The notes: generated from the letters alone by a model not told the origin. A DNA stretch of 64,000 nucleotides from Chaetoderma sp. LZ-2023a (GCA_034401795.1 CM067369.1:185692936-185756935); one strand, 5' to 3'; positions 60,695-62,155 are shown, counted from the stretch's first letter. Program-made: numbers and translations.

Positions 60695-62155
60695 TGCGAG
60701 CGGAGCGGAGTGAGTGAATGAATGTGTTTTGTTTGACATGTTTGAGTGTGTGTGTGTGTCAGCATCCACTCGTGTTTTCTCATGTTAAGTTTAGCAAGTA
60801 GCTTTCATGTATATTTCAGGCATGGTTAACCCTATGTGAACTAAATTTCAATGCTTTTAGAAATATGTATGATGACATTGAGGTCAAATGGTTAAAGATC
60901 AAGATCATTGTGACCTTGGTACAGAACTTTTTCAACATAAATCTTTAGCGAAGCTTCTTGGCTTATATATAAGGAACAATAAGCGCTACCAAGTTTTTGA
61001 AGAATTATATCATTTTAAAGAAGTTTAGCGTGATTCTTTCCAAGAATCAACAGTATGGAATCAGCAAGCACGTCTTCCATCACCCCAGCGGGATTCACAG
61101 AAACCATTGTGAAGCCACGCCACGACCGTGACAGCACGGAAGCAACTGCTTTCCGCAAGGATCGTGAAGAATTCTGGATCCATCAATCACATTGCATGTA
61201 TCCTATAGGCATCAATCACGCTGATTGGTAATCTCACTCTACCTTTGGTAGTAAAACATCTATATATCAGGAGTGATTTACCACATGAAATTTAAGCCTG
61301 CATATATGGTTGGCTATGCGATTAGCAATCGGATTGATGACATTGAGTTCACAGGGCCAAACGTCAAAGTCACTGGCCTCTGATGCTTATCATTAATAAA
61401 GAAGACAGGCGAGACATTTGGCGTCACAAAATTCTTGTATATGTAAAAGATAGTATAGTTTCTGTTTCTTATCAAAGTTTAACCCTTTAATAGTCAAGCC
61501 GGCGAAAATCGGCCTCTGCATTAGTCTTGAGAAATATCCATCTGCAGTCACTCCAGTAGTAAATTTGCAAAAATATTCTCTTTACCCGCAAATAAACATT
61601 TAATAAGGAAATAATTTTCTTGACCAAATTTACCCAGTAAAGGGTTTAGAGTTACAGTAATGATGACAAATTACAATTATCTATACTTACATGATTATTT
61701 GATGTTTAGTTTATTCCATTCCAAGATTCTGGAAAGATTGCTTTATGACAGTTAAATAAACAACCTGTGCCGATCAACATGAGTTTCCCGATATGTTGTT
61801 GCAAATATGACCATCATCAACAAATATATAGGACAAGATGCTGATATTTATCTTTAGAAACCATTTAAACTGTTTTTAAATTGAATTTTCTCTTGGCTAA
61901 GCAGGAGAAGAAGGAGAAATCTGTGGAACGAATCCCTGGTCCAAGACATTCCAGTCCAGTGAGGGATGACTTTAAGGGTCAGCAGTTGAATAAATCACCG
62001 ATAGAGCGCACAGATTCTACCCAATCAGAGTGCTCCGATAGTTCCTTGGAGATACAGGTCACGCTGAGGAAAGACAGCTGTCAATCAGATATTGGTTCCA
62101 AGACTGATGCAAGTACAGTGAAATATGACGAGGATGTTTTTAGTTCATCAGATAG
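12983..62155 (+). CDS. MAST: MAST-family serine/threonine kinase, partial gene, 16 exons
   Basis: Sixteen exons with AG/GT borders join in phase into 753 complete codons with no stop. Known family: MAST kinases are AGC-group kinases with an N-terminal helical MAST domain (DUF1908), a kinase domain and a PDZ domain, and they act at the microtubule cytoskeleton and cell cortex. Visible here, in order: the [19 protein letters not shown] segment, [14 protein letters not shown], the helical domain with RPARLLECL and [16 protein letters not shown], the glycine loop SNGAYGAVY, the lysine in FAMKKI, the catalytic [23 protein letters not shown], and the tail motifs [19 protein letters not shown] and [12 protein letters not shown]. 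Upstream exons and the PDZ region lie outside the window. Introns run from about 0.65 to 10.8 kb. Vertebrates have MAST1-4; many invertebrates have one gene, so no paralogue number is assigned. Confidence 0.96.
13109..13335. mobile_element. TTAA-type MITE
   Basis: Starts GACCCTTTAATGGTAAAACC, 48 bases after the MAST exon 1 donor. The central turn is eroded (CTCGTTTATCATCG). Confidence 0.65.
13336..13523. mobile_element. TTAA-type MITE, directly abutting the previous one
   Basis: The arms ACTATTTTTGAAAATTTAAC and GTTAAATTTTCAAAAATAGT flank CTGGCTCGTTTATTGAGCCAG; the left end is shortened. Confidence 0.7.
13605..13640. repeat. Microsatellite (GGTG)n
   Basis: GGTGGGTGGGTGGGTGGGTG, followed by GTTGGTCGGTC. 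Confidence 0.85.
13905..14046. mobile_element. TTAA-type MITE, right half lost
   Basis: Left half with CAGCCAAAAATGGCTTCTAC through CTCGATAACCGATG, then GCCTAAAGGGTTA. Confidence 0.6.
14250..14350 (+). repeat. Second hairpin subfamily, left half
   Basis: Outer left sequence and first arm up to AAAGTTGTTGGTGGC; the second arm is not present. Confidence 0.55.
14505..15445 (+). repeat. Tandem array, about 150-bp units, seven copies
   Basis: Each unit carries GGTTTCCGGATGATAACTCC, TTGAAACTTCATAGGGTGGT, GGGAAGAAACCTATCGAAAT and CCAAGATGGCCGCCAGCC. Copies start near 14524, 14677, 14822, 14971, 15124, 15231 and 15375. In MAST intron 1. Confidence 0.8.
15845..16095 (+). CDS. MAST: MAST exon 2, start of helical domain with His-rich insert
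   Basis: The exon reads [20 protein letters not shown], then a low-complexity linker with an 11-histidine-plus-Asn cluster (about 15969-16008), then RPRSRSLR before the donor GTATTG at 16096. Two in-phase acceptors are possible: TTTTAG before 15845 or CGCAG before 15851. The second would drop Ser-Gln. Human MAST proteins keep the flanking motifs, but I recall no histidine run in this linker. The exon ends two bases into a codon. Confidence 0.93.
16412..16647. mobile_element. TTAA-type MITE, complete
   Basis: TTAA on both sides; ends CCCTTTAACACATA and AAGGTTAAAGGG. The centre is ACTGGCTCGGTTATTGAGCC. Confidence 0.8.
16780..16860. repeat. Short foldback hairpin, degenerate
   Basis: ACTGGAAGCTGTGGTTGCCT pairs with GGAACAGCTTCCAGT; the outer arms are eroded. 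Confidence 0.5.
16922..17164. mobile_element. TTAA-type MITE, complete
   Basis: TTAA CCCTTTGGTTGTC at the left is matched by GACGACTATTGAGGACCAAAGGG TTAA at the right: CCCTTTGGT replaces CCCTTTAAT at both ends, so the ends co-vary. Confidence 0.78.
17522..17923 (+). mobile_element. Foldback element, long form
   Basis: Near full-length copy: CAGTTTCTCAGTCAATCATA at the left, and the terminal pair of AGCTAGAGATGGG and CATAGCTAAAACTGG at the right. The hairpin core (17691-17805) includes GGCTGTTGCTGCC and its inverse. It is the clearest copy for comparing the 3' end with the 53-kb minisatellite. Confidence 0.8.
17924..18434. other. Intron sequence, nothing recognised
   Basis: No hairpin, array or coding segment seen; the same holds for 17165-17521 and 19270-19917. 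Confidence 0.4.
18435..18535. mobile_element. TTAA-type MITE, degraded half
   Basis: TTTAATGGTCAAGATTGGTC and AAATTTACCACTGGAAT only. Confidence 0.45.
18543..18936 (+). mobile_element. Foldback element, long form
   Basis: Same boundaries as the 17.5-kb copy, with core at 18716-18815. It sits about 600 bp downstream of that copy in the same orientation; a degenerate TTAA-type MITE half lies between them. Confidence 0.8.
19043..19269. mobile_element. TTAA-type MITE, complete
   Basis: TTAA CCCTTTAATGGTC at the left, CCCTTAGATGG TTAA at the right. Confidence 0.72.
19918..19993. repeat. Short foldback hairpin
   Basis: CTGTTGAATATTTTGAAACT on the left and AGTTTCAAAATATTC on the right; the inner right arm is lost after GTTGCC. 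Confidence 0.6.
20110..20187. repeat. Short foldback hairpin, degenerate
   Basis: TTGAATATTCTGAAATTAAT pairs imperfectly with GGTTAATTTTGAATTATTCA. Confidence 0.45.
20625..20864. mobile_element. TTAA-type MITE, reference copy
   Basis: Exactly flanked by TTAA. Ends CCCTTTAATTGTC and GACCATTAAAGGG; then CCAAAACCGGCATCTGCAGT, GTCCATTTGCA, AGAGAAAACAATTTTTGGAA and a perfect turn ACTGGCTCGGTAACCGAGCC. The TTAA duplication and CCC-starting ends are the signature of piggyBac-group elements; there is no transposase, so this is a MITE. The entire 240 bp folds into one hairpin. Confidence 0.82.
21060..22325. mobile_element. 1.3-kb inverted-repeat element holding a row of hairpins
   Basis: About 120-bp inverted repeats flank it: 21067-21185 pairs with 22197-22318. 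The pair includes CACCATTATTTGGGATTCTA and its partner TAGAATCCCAAATAATGGTG. Between them lie about six degenerate hairpins, roughly 100 bp apart (near 21370, 21460, 21555, 21910, 22010 and 22090), all built from CAATTTGACTG and AGTTGTTGCTG-like arms. No coding frame is present. The transposase class is unknown. Confidence 0.6.
22428..22592. mobile_element. TTAA-type MITE, shortened
   Basis: GCTATTTTTGAAATTTTAG, then CTCGATAATTGAGCCAGTCA, ending ATTAAATGGTTAA. Confidence 0.6.
22620..22868. mobile_element. TTAA-type MITE, complete
   Basis: AACCCTTTAAAACTTTAAGC to GTTAAAGGG TTAA; turn CTGGCTCAGTTATCAAGCCAG. Lies 28 bases from the previous copy. Confidence 0.72.
22898..22972. repeat. Short foldback hairpin
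   Basis: GTTTGAAATTAATTTGACTG pairs with CAAATTTGTTTTAAAATATT; the loop is short. Confidence 0.55.
23038..23740 (-). mobile_element. Tandem-core repeat element, reversed
   Basis: Starts CAGGAGGCCCACGGGCCTGC, the inverted GGCC hairpin end, then CACTCACCTGAACC, followed by reversed units with CCAATCAAAATTCTGTATA and CCAGCCAAATTAAGTTGAAA. Confidence 0.7.
23890..24055 (+). repeat. Tandem duplication, about 95 bp
   Basis: AAATACAGGATTTCAGAATT and GTAAATGACATC occur twice, 96 bases apart, with about 90 percent identity by eye. Confidence 0.75.
24424..24515. repeat. Short foldback hairpin with covarying arms
   Basis: The core has AATTCGACC on the left and GGTCGATTT on the right, where other copies have AATTTGACT and AGTCAAATT. 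AGCTGTTGCTGC and GCAGCAACAGCT close the loop. Confidence 0.7.
24516..25226. other. Intron sequence, nothing recognised
   Basis: Unique-looking AT-rich sequence with no repeat partner found in the window; 25423-25756 is similar. Confidence 0.4.
25227..25422. mobile_element. TTAA-type MITE, complete
   Basis: TTAA CCCTTTAATGGTC and GACTATTAAAGGG TTAA with turn CTGGCTCGATAACCGAGCCAG. Confidence 0.8.
25757..26130 (+). mobile_element. Foldback element, long form
   Basis: Core at 25917-26012, ending with AGAAATAGCGAGGCATAGCT just before 26130. Located in MAST intron 2. Confidence 0.75.
26131..26419. other. Intron stretch with two TGACCTTGACCTTTAAC sites
   Basis: TGACCTTGACCTTTAACC at 26200 and TGACCTTGACCTTTAACTTG at 26393, 193 bases apart. 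They read as inverted AAAGGTCAAGGTCA motifs and may be remnants of the repeat family seen at 42 and 60 kb. Confidence 0.45.
26420..26625. mobile_element. TTAA-type MITE, degraded, turn deleted
   Basis: GAAGACTATTTTTGACACTG then GCCAGTCATTCCAGG; ends AGTAGATGGTTAA. Confidence 0.5.
26876..26951 (+). CDS. MAST: MAST exon 3
   Basis: A TTTTTTGCAG acceptor precedes it. The first base completes the Ser codon left open by exon 2, then the exon reads [20 protein letters not shown] and ERFPK. The [10 protein letters not shown] motif is the typical start of the MAST helical domain. The donor GTGAAT starts at 26952; phase 0. Confidence 0.94.
27028..27262. mobile_element. TTAA-type MITE
   Basis: CCCCTTCATGGTCAAATTTG to GACCTTAAAGGGTTA; turn CTGGCTCGATTATCGAGCCAG. 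In the short intron 3, 77 bases after MAST exon 3. Confidence 0.72.
27728..27937 (+). CDS. MAST: MAST exon 4, helical domain
   Basis: Seventy codons between TTTCCAG and GTAAGG. The exon carries [11 protein letters not shown] and [20 protein letters not shown], matching the conserved MAST pre-kinase helices. The spacing relative to exon 3 matches the family. Confidence 0.95.
28000..28690 (+). mobile_element. Tandem-core repeat element, complete
   Basis: From TATACCATGGCGGCCATCC to GTCACAGGCCCTTCGGCCTC, with four to five units between. It gives both ends of the family. Confidence 0.72.
28690..29300 (+). repeat. Diverged tandem-core repeat
   Basis: GGTGGTCATCTTGGATTTTT and AATTTTAGCCAAATTTGTTA recur, but the units are longer and poorly aligned to those at 28.0-28.7 kb. 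Confidence 0.5.
29270..30460 (+). repeat. Tandem array, about 185-bp units
   Basis: Units include AATGGACATTTAATTCATCA, CTTATCTGATCTTAATAAAA and CTTTACAGATTTGATC, at about 29280, 30015, 30195 and 30395. A foldback hairpin and unrelated sequence split the first from the rest. Confidence 0.6.
29575..29632. repeat. Short foldback hairpin, inner right arm missing
   Basis: TTGAATATTTTGAAACTAAT, then GACTGGAAGTTG, then directly TTTTCAAAATATTCAACAG. Confidence 0.55.
30540..31770 (+). mobile_element. Long-unit CCATCTTGG repeat element
   Basis: Units of about 600 bp with AAACCTCTGAAATTGCTTG, CCAAGTTTGTTCGAGGGAAC and GCAGCCATCTTGGGATGACA. Two terminal hairpin variants, CAGGCCCCTTGAGCCTCTTG near 31640 and CAGTCCACTTGGTTC near 31748, close it. 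Confidence 0.6.
32485..32704. mobile_element. TTAA-type MITE
   Basis: GCCCTTTAATCCTCAAATTT to GAGGGTTAATGGG, 40 bases before MAST exon 5. Confidence 0.65.
32744..32842 (+). CDS. MAST: MAST exon 5, helical domain
   Basis: Thirty-three codons between GCTTCAG and GTAAGT, phase 0 at both ends. The exon reads [19 protein letters not shown], the signature of the second half of the MAST helical domain. Confidence 0.95.
32985..33160 (+). mobile_element. Foldback element, left half only
   Basis: It has the CACTCAATTATCTGATGTCA start and runs into the first hairpin arm (TGCTGAATATTTCGAAACTA), then stops. The second arm and right part are missing. Confidence 0.6.
33465..33548. repeat. Second hairpin subfamily, degenerate
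   Basis: AAAACAAATTGACTGAATAA and TTTTCAGTCAAATTGTTTTC form the arms. Confidence 0.5.
33627..33753 (+). CDS. MAST: MAST exon 6, helical domain end
   Basis: Between TTGTCAG and GTAAAC. It encodes [20 protein letters not shown] and ends [10 protein letters not shown] plus one base. This is the end of the helical domain; the following linker to the kinase is variable in the family. Confidence 0.95.
33775..34088 (+). mobile_element. Foldback element, long form
   Basis: Follows exon 6 by only 20 bases. Core at 33893-33975; the left inner arm has lost part of the GACTGG segment. Ends near GGATAGGAATGGGCC. Confidence 0.65.
34570..35085 (+). repeat. Tandem array, about 150-bp units
   Basis: CGTCCCGAAAATCTTGTCAT, TTTGAGAGGGAATTGTTTGA and ACTTGACAAGACAATTGTAC recur about four times. 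The same family recurs at 60185-60490. Confidence 0.65.
35898..36105. repeat. Direct repeat pair of about 68 bp
   Basis: Both copies start AATGTTTCTGAAACTCTATC and end near CTCTCGCG / CTTCTCGCG, 132 bases apart, nearly identical. Between and before them lie short GAAACTTGAGGAACTTC units. Part of the decayed coding cluster. Confidence 0.75.
37926..38080. repeat. Microsatellite (ATC)n, interrupted
   Basis: ATC runs broken by TATGTC and AAC units; open in several frames as poly-His, poly-Ile or poly-Met. Lies inside the decayed coding cluster. Confidence 0.9.
38521..39373. other. Intron 6 sequence with an imperfect duplication
   Basis: TCGTGGTGGACCCTACGTTG near 38688 and TGGGGTGGGCCCTACATTGT near 38911 are similar. 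GACAGCCCACCTCCC occurs at 38965 and 39079. Open frames here are short and I do not recognise them; the stretch could be the edge of the neighbouring decayed cluster. Confidence 0.4.
39374..39606. mobile_element. TTAA-type MITE, diverged
   Basis: GCCATGGTCGAGATTGGTCA to CTTGATCATTACTAGGTTAA; the turn is disrupted. Confidence 0.55.
39677..39744 (+). CDS. MAST: MAST exon 7, linker to kinase domain
   Basis: A 68-base exon after CTCTAGCAG that completes the Asp codon and reads [20 protein letters not shown], ending in phase 0 before GTATGA at 39745. The AQ-I/L segment matches the equivalent linker of vertebrate MAST proteins, and phase compatibility with exons 6 and 8 supports it. It is the least conserved exon of the set. 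Confidence 0.8.
39786..40000. mobile_element. TTAA-type MITE, right end lost
   Basis: TTAA CCCTTTAGCACTC with intact arms through GGTCTGCTAATGGACATTTT, then diverges. Begins 42 bases after MAST exon 7. Confidence 0.65.
40001..41052. other. Intron 7 sequence, nothing recognised
   Basis: No coding segment or hairpin. AT-rich, with AATAGAATT-like words near 40330-40440. Confidence 0.4.
41053..41274. mobile_element. TTAA-type MITE
   Basis: TTAA CCCTTTAACATAC to GCTTGTGT TTAA; the right terminal CCCTTT is eroded. Confidence 0.65.
41474..41550 (+). CDS. MAST: MAST exon 8, start of kinase domain
   Basis: A TTTTCAG acceptor and a GTAAGC donor. The exon reads [13 protein letters not shown]; the last Gly codon, in the ATP-binding glycine loop, is split two bases in. 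The next intron is 9.0 kb and holds the DIRS element. Confidence 0.95.
41620..41795 (+). mobile_element. Second hairpin subfamily, right arm shortened
   Basis: Starts about 70 bases after MAST exon 8. It carries TTTGACTGAAAGTTGTTGGT then a short right arm GAAAATATTCAGCAAATC and the outer right sequence. Confidence 0.55.
41830..42299 (+). repeat. Dispersed repeat with nuclear-receptor-like motif, DIRS target
   Basis: Two units of about 185 bp: TTGGATATGTGATTGTCTAT and TTGGATACCTGGTTGACTAT, each followed by GATGATATTGA-GTC. The second has AGGTCAAAGGTCG at 42183-42195. The DIRS element inserted at its right edge. Confidence 0.6.
42300..42493 (+). repeat. DIRS left inverted terminal repeat
   Basis: Begins TTTCACATCAAGAGTATACT and runs to about AATTTATTGGCT. 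Its reverse complement is found at 49117-49321, including a shared core GCGCATGCGC flanked by matching sequence. Confidence 0.88.
43531..45450 (+). CDS. DIRS gag-like frame
   Basis: A fossil-element part, open to 45450. It begins with a Lys/Glu-rich segment predicted to be coiled, and ends in an Arg/Gly/Pro-rich basic tail. Base composition is clearly more GC-rich than the flanking introns. A small cysteine-rich, zinc-finger-like frame lies immediately upstream (about 43395-43530). Gag-like proteins of DIRS elements are poorly conserved, so the call rests on position. Confidence 0.6.
   Translation, partial: SEFLCLQAKDKVEEEKKKLKKEGVSKKGKRKASSAVDMEAFRTEMLGEMRRTIKDLVPELLRGMLPGPNPLLTSSSASEQVIPTSESTFLSTLPLFEDSEVAPLEGAFHGPGSRLIAAPNRDRGRSSLEPAGCLSVQGYPHTAGASTSYGTFPGQSGLALFADPESNLSGQEDEDYLLGSPSEDVAMDYDVCPPLAGSTGAFFHGSTLPGVESTVQTVALGAEGQRYRIPRLAESVAGAGRGRGGAVYAPRSTTAPAPGQTSDISMPVLSGPHVLPGLPGISAYPPSSSVACAQEEDEGPRLVERSQLATEEDWSDACQWLVSVRPDLPVEQSASQREHRPWLAGKPTANAMPSLPLAEHVVDMFEAAETSIKSSGRLAKAPREVARRCRIVPLDYQQYGVVPKPSVDDRAALGEDARPGSRSDTGVLCSNALRSANAALRDAEESGRASIAALSHVSQLLQGVVTASASRQPSPVTVQRAIQDGINLALDCMTRAVTRSVRARRTFALDNLCPSQDLYNRLLRTPMTGPGLFGGEGCRHLQETVTLVNNQRALREQFEVLRRANVRAAPPAYRPLQARGGSGQVRGQPPSQRRPRPRAIRPAARGAQAQAQSARQPPAHRGARGAGRGARGSGRGTRS
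45128..47581 (+). CDS. DIRS reverse transcriptase and RNase H frame
   Basis: A fossil-element part. The RT region spans about 45700-46400 with the YIDDW-type catalytic box near 46150. RNase H with a YTDAS start spans about 46630-46990. It overlaps the gag-like frame upstream and the recombinase frame downstream, as DIRS elements do. Confidence 0.88.
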   Translation: MEVRGVGTSRRRLRWSITRGRCASSLRCFVVPTFAPHPLRIVPCRLEVVVARSEANHHRSAGLGRVRFGQQRGGRRLRRSQPGSRPRTEVRAVLVVAREDLGGVLVPDGTVTAVRTAPVFLAKETVPLLHSLCPPLSLGGPVGGRLADHMQEWERLTQDRLVLRWLSVGYHPDWMTGPPSRLSLVPIWTPNPRDPDQRLCIEEEINSLIQKGAIQPAQRCPGFYSTLFLVTKNTRGWRPILNLKPLNKFIETPSFKMETVRSVLAGLERGMWTASIDLKDAYFHIPIHRSFRRFLRFAFQGRQWEFRVLPFGISTAPRVFTRVVLAITAYLRRRSIAVHTYIDDWLLKAHTRESLSASLEIVLKTLTDLGWMINFPKSELIPSQKFVYLGMFFDLETGYVYPTQERVQKLISLIQSVCDSRHVLARVYLRMLGLMVSLERVIPQAALRRRPIQLFLMTQWTQSTGSLDSNVSVLAPLIHHLQWWLDTENLLVGVMLTPPHPQVTVYTDASMEGWGACLEESTISGLWNLEQSKEHINLLELRAVVLGLEHFLQKVQGKIVLIRSDNSTVVTYINRQGGTKSPSLCMMTWRLLCWCLGHQITLKAVHIPGRLNLLADSLSRRMSVLPTEWQLNQCVADRLFDHWGKPNIDLFATKKNAKMTTYVSPIPDPSAFATDALAISWGRMYAYAFPPAILIPKILQKIRQEECQVLLIAPDWPSRSWYTDLLDLLVCNPVPLPLMDDIIFQGKALHNNPSMFRLTAWMLSRNLELRRAFLSKQPCLWPKPGGGQPPEHIIIKSTDLQNGAQKDVLIQWIHLFR
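47400..48420 (+). CDS. DIRS tyrosine recombinase frame
   Basis: A fossil-element part. The 3' portion of a long + frame (open from 45523) carries a phage-integrase-like tyrosine recombinase domain, including an [10 protein letters not shown] box and an HSVRG box followed by the catalytic-Tyr region. It replaces the DDE integrase of LTR elements and inserts a circular DNA form. In its upstream part this frame overlaps the RT frame and is probably only a shadow of it. Confidence 0.85.
48958..49050 (+). repeat. DIRS internal complementary region
   Basis: About 90 bp that carry the reverse complement of the outermost left end directly joined to that of the outermost right end (junction near 48995). 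This end-to-end copy is a DIRS hallmark, thought to template circle formation during replication. Confidence 0.88.
49117..49321 (+). repeat. DIRS right inverted terminal repeat
   Basis: Inverted partner of 42300-42493. It ends with CCTTGATTTCGTT, after which unrelated AT-rich intron sequence resumes. Confidence 0.88.
49850..49918. repeat. Microsatellite (TG)n(TGCG)n
   Basis: A TG run that changes to TGCG units and back to TG; in MAST intron 8, right of the DIRS element. Confidence 0.95.
50150..50350 (+). repeat. Dispersed repeat pair, member 1
   Basis: TTGTACAACTTATTTGAATG and AAAATCTCGTCAATAT recur at 55328 with continuing similarity over about 200 bp. No coding potential. Confidence 0.6.
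50535..50709 (+). CDS. MAST: MAST exon 9, kinase N-lobe
   Basis: It completes the glycine loop ([10 protein letters not shown]) and carries [16 protein letters not shown] with the ATP-anchoring Lys, then the helix-C Glu in AERDIM, and ENPFVV-like [16 protein letters not shown]. Flanked by TTTTGCAG and GTAGGC. Almost identical to vertebrate MAST in this span. Confidence 0.97.
50835..50948. mobile_element. TTAA-type MITE, internal fragment
   Basis: TTTCTGAATGACTGGCTCGA and CTTGGGCTGGAATTGGACAG only. Confidence 0.45.
51366..51457 (+). CDS. MAST: MAST exon 10, kinase hinge
   Basis: Between TTCTTACAG and GTAATA. The exon reads [20 protein letters not shown], covering the hinge and helix D. It ends two bases into an Arg codon. 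Confidence 0.96.
51510..51872 (-). mobile_element. Foldback element, long form, reversed
   Basis: Its right terminus faces left, with two to three units of the CTAGCTATG motif (51517-51562). It then has the hairpin core (51616-51712) and the GATGTAACTAATTATGACAT left end. This copy is an intermediate between one terminal unit and the long array at 53 kb. Confidence 0.7.
52327..52405. repeat. Short foldback hairpin, tight loop
   Basis: The centre reads AAGATGTTGC-TGCAACATCTT, a near-perfect palindrome with almost no loop; outer arms are TTTAAAATTAACTTGACTG and its inverse. AGCTG is AGATG here, in both arms. Confidence 0.65.
52543..52623 (+). CDS. MAST: MAST exon 11, catalytic loop
   Basis: Between TTCCTGCAG and GTAAGA. 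It contains [20 protein letters not shown] followed by DLKPD and two bases of the Asn codon, so the catalytic HRDLKPDN is split across this intron. A TAA-type microsatellite starts directly after the donor. Confidence 0.97.
52628..52722. repeat. Microsatellites (TAA)n and (GT)n
   Basis: An AAT run starts five bases after the MAST exon 11 donor; a GGTGG-rich stretch and a GT run follow. Confidence 0.92.
52985..54960 (-). mobile_element. Foldback element with terminus expanded into a minisatellite
   Basis: Right of the tandem array, 54640-54690 reads as the reverse of the GGTGGAGCTTAGCT terminal region. The hairpin core follows (54738-54812) and then the left end (to about 54960). The array at 53000-54645 occupies the place where other copies carry one to three terminal units. 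The whole lies in MAST intron 11. Confidence 0.65.
53000..54645 (+). repeat. 20-bp minisatellite, about 80 units
   Basis: The consensus unit is GCCCATTTCTAGCTATGGCT, with GGCT/GCCT alternating and several units of irregular length. Its reverse complement, CATAGCTAGAAATGGGC, is the sequence found once or a few times at the right end of the foldback elements. Entirely inside MAST intron 11, between the exons that split HRDLKPDN. Confidence 0.92.
54980..55050 (+). CDS. MAST: MAST exon 12, DFG segment
   Basis: It completes the Asn codon and reads [20 protein letters not shown] then LMN, with the metal-binding DFG. A TTATTTCAG acceptor and GTGAGT donor are present. The preceding intron carries the 20-bp minisatellite. 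Confidence 0.96.
55305..55515 (+). repeat. Dispersed repeat pair, member 2
   Basis: Partner of 50150-50350; includes GTTAAAGTTAACACAATTTAG, matching GCTAAAGTTACACACATTTTAG in the first. Confidence 0.6.
55790..56830 (+). mobile_element. Long-unit CCATCTTGG repeat element, second copy
   Basis: Two units (55810 and 56425) with AATCTCCGAAATCGCTTGG and GTAAGCCAAGTTTGCTCAAG; ends GGTGAGCGACACAGGCCTCT. In MAST intron 12. Confidence 0.65.
56989..57216 (+). CDS. MAST: MAST exon 13, activation segment to helix F/G
   Basis: It reads TTNLYEG, then [20 protein letters not shown], then [20 protein letters not shown] and [14 protein letters not shown] and the helix-F Asp are intact. The residue before GTPEY is Phe (codon TTT) where vertebrate MAST has Cys. 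TTTTTTCAG acceptor, GTGAGT donor. Confidence 0.97.
57398..57480 (+). repeat. Short foldback hairpin, incomplete
   Basis: First arm CTGTTGAATATTTTGAAATT, then a direct jump to AATTCAACAG; most of the second arm is gone. Confidence 0.5.
57500..57606. mobile_element. TTAA-type MITE, left half
   Basis: CCTCTGCAGCGGTCATGAGG to TTGAAAATTTATAATTGGC, then truncated by the next copy. Confidence 0.5.
57608..57820. mobile_element. TTAA-type MITE
   Basis: CCCCTTAATGGTCAAAATTG to GCCCATTAATG; turn CTTGTTCGTTTATCGAGCCAA. Confidence 0.6.
57843..58215 (+). mobile_element. Foldback element, diverged long form
   Basis: Hairpin arms at 58023-58110 and a GTGGGCGGAGCTGGAAATG terminus. The left part is strongly diverged. 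It ends about 115 bases before MAST exon 14. Confidence 0.55.
58330..58563 (+). CDS. MAST: MAST exon 14, kinase C-lobe end and AGC tail
   Basis: After TTCTCACTAG the exon completes Asp and reads [20 protein letters not shown], then [17 protein letters not shown], then [20 protein letters not shown] and EEDTSYFD. These are the last kinase helices and the MAST form of the AGC C-tail. Donor GTAAGG at 58564. Confidence 0.96.
58655..58746. repeat. Isolated palindrome, about 39-bp arms
   Basis: GTGTTCTCACTAGAGAT and AATCAGGAATAATGCCA pair with TGGCATTATTCCTGGTT and ATCTCCAGCGAGAACAC. It is unrelated in sequence to the other hairpin families and appears once here. Confidence 0.6.
58845..58990. mobile_element. 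TTAA-type MITE, fragment
   Basis: AAATTTACCGTTGGAATGAC and GGCTTGGTTATCGAGCCAAT; right half lost. Confidence 0.5.
59010..59292 (-). mobile_element. Foldback element, reversed
   Basis: Core at 59060-59150, followed by GTGATATCTGCCAACAAGTG and GACTGAGTGGATCC. It abuts the acceptor region of MAST exon 15. Confidence 0.6.
59316..59458 (+). CDS. MAST: MAST exon 15, C-terminal tail
   Basis: After CACTTTTAG it completes Ser and encodes an acidic stretch ([18 protein letters not shown]), then [20 protein letters not shown]. The FSSCSPR(F/Y)xKVY motif is typical of MAST. The donor is GAG|GTTTGT: it is a GT site but departs from the GTRAGT consensus seen at most other borders. Confidence 0.92.
59465..59690 (+). 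repeat. Second hairpin subfamily, right half
   Basis: ACCACCAACAACTTTCAGTC and TTTTCAAAATATTCAATCAA followed by TTGTCTGGTGGCTTGCAGTA. It begins directly after the MAST exon 15 donor. Confidence 0.5.
59815..60070 (+). repeat. Same dispersed repeat family, intron 15
   Basis: Contains AGATCAAAGGTCAAGGTCA (59873-59891) and AGGTCAAGGTCA (60046-60057). Related degenerate stretches lie at 60785-60960 and 61240-61385. Confidence 0.55.
60185..60490 (+). repeat. Second copy of the 34.6-kb repeat family
   Basis: AGAGAATTGTTTGAAACTTG and ATTGTATACCATTTAATGAT, two units; followed by CATCCCGTCTGTCTCTG. Confidence 0.6.
60659..60700. repeat. Microsatellite (GT)n(GCGT)n
   Basis: Same dinucleotide-to-tetranucleotide change as at 49.85 kb. 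Confidence 0.92.
61055..61231 (+). pseudogene. Short coding remnant, Penelope-like GIY-YIG C-terminus?
   Basis: A 58-codon frame with protein-like composition starts [13 protein letters not shown] and contains [18 protein letters not shown] before its stop. The R-E-x-FWI-x-Q/K-L-x-T-x-x-P-x-G-(L/I)-N pattern resembles the end of GIY-YIG endonuclease domains in Penelope-like retroelements; here the usual Leu-x-Thr is changed. It lies in MAST intron 15 with no neighbouring RT. I infer a small retroelement fragment; an unrelated short gene cannot be excluded. Confidence 0.35.
61489..61648. mobile_element. TTAA-type MITE, turn deleted
   Basis: TTAA CCCTTTAATAGTCAAGCC to CCCAGTAAAGGGTTTA; CATCTGCAGTCACTCCAGTA shows the central palindrome was lost. 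Confidence 0.65.
61905..62155 (+). CDS. MAST: MAST exon 16 of window, low-complexity linker
   Basis: Between GGCTAAGCAG and GTAAAC, open over 83 codons plus two bases. The encoded segment is charged and serine-rich ([20 protein letters not shown]), as expected for the region between kinase and PDZ domains. Sequence matches to other MAST proteins are weak here, so support comes from phase, splice signals and the open frame. Confidence 0.82.
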
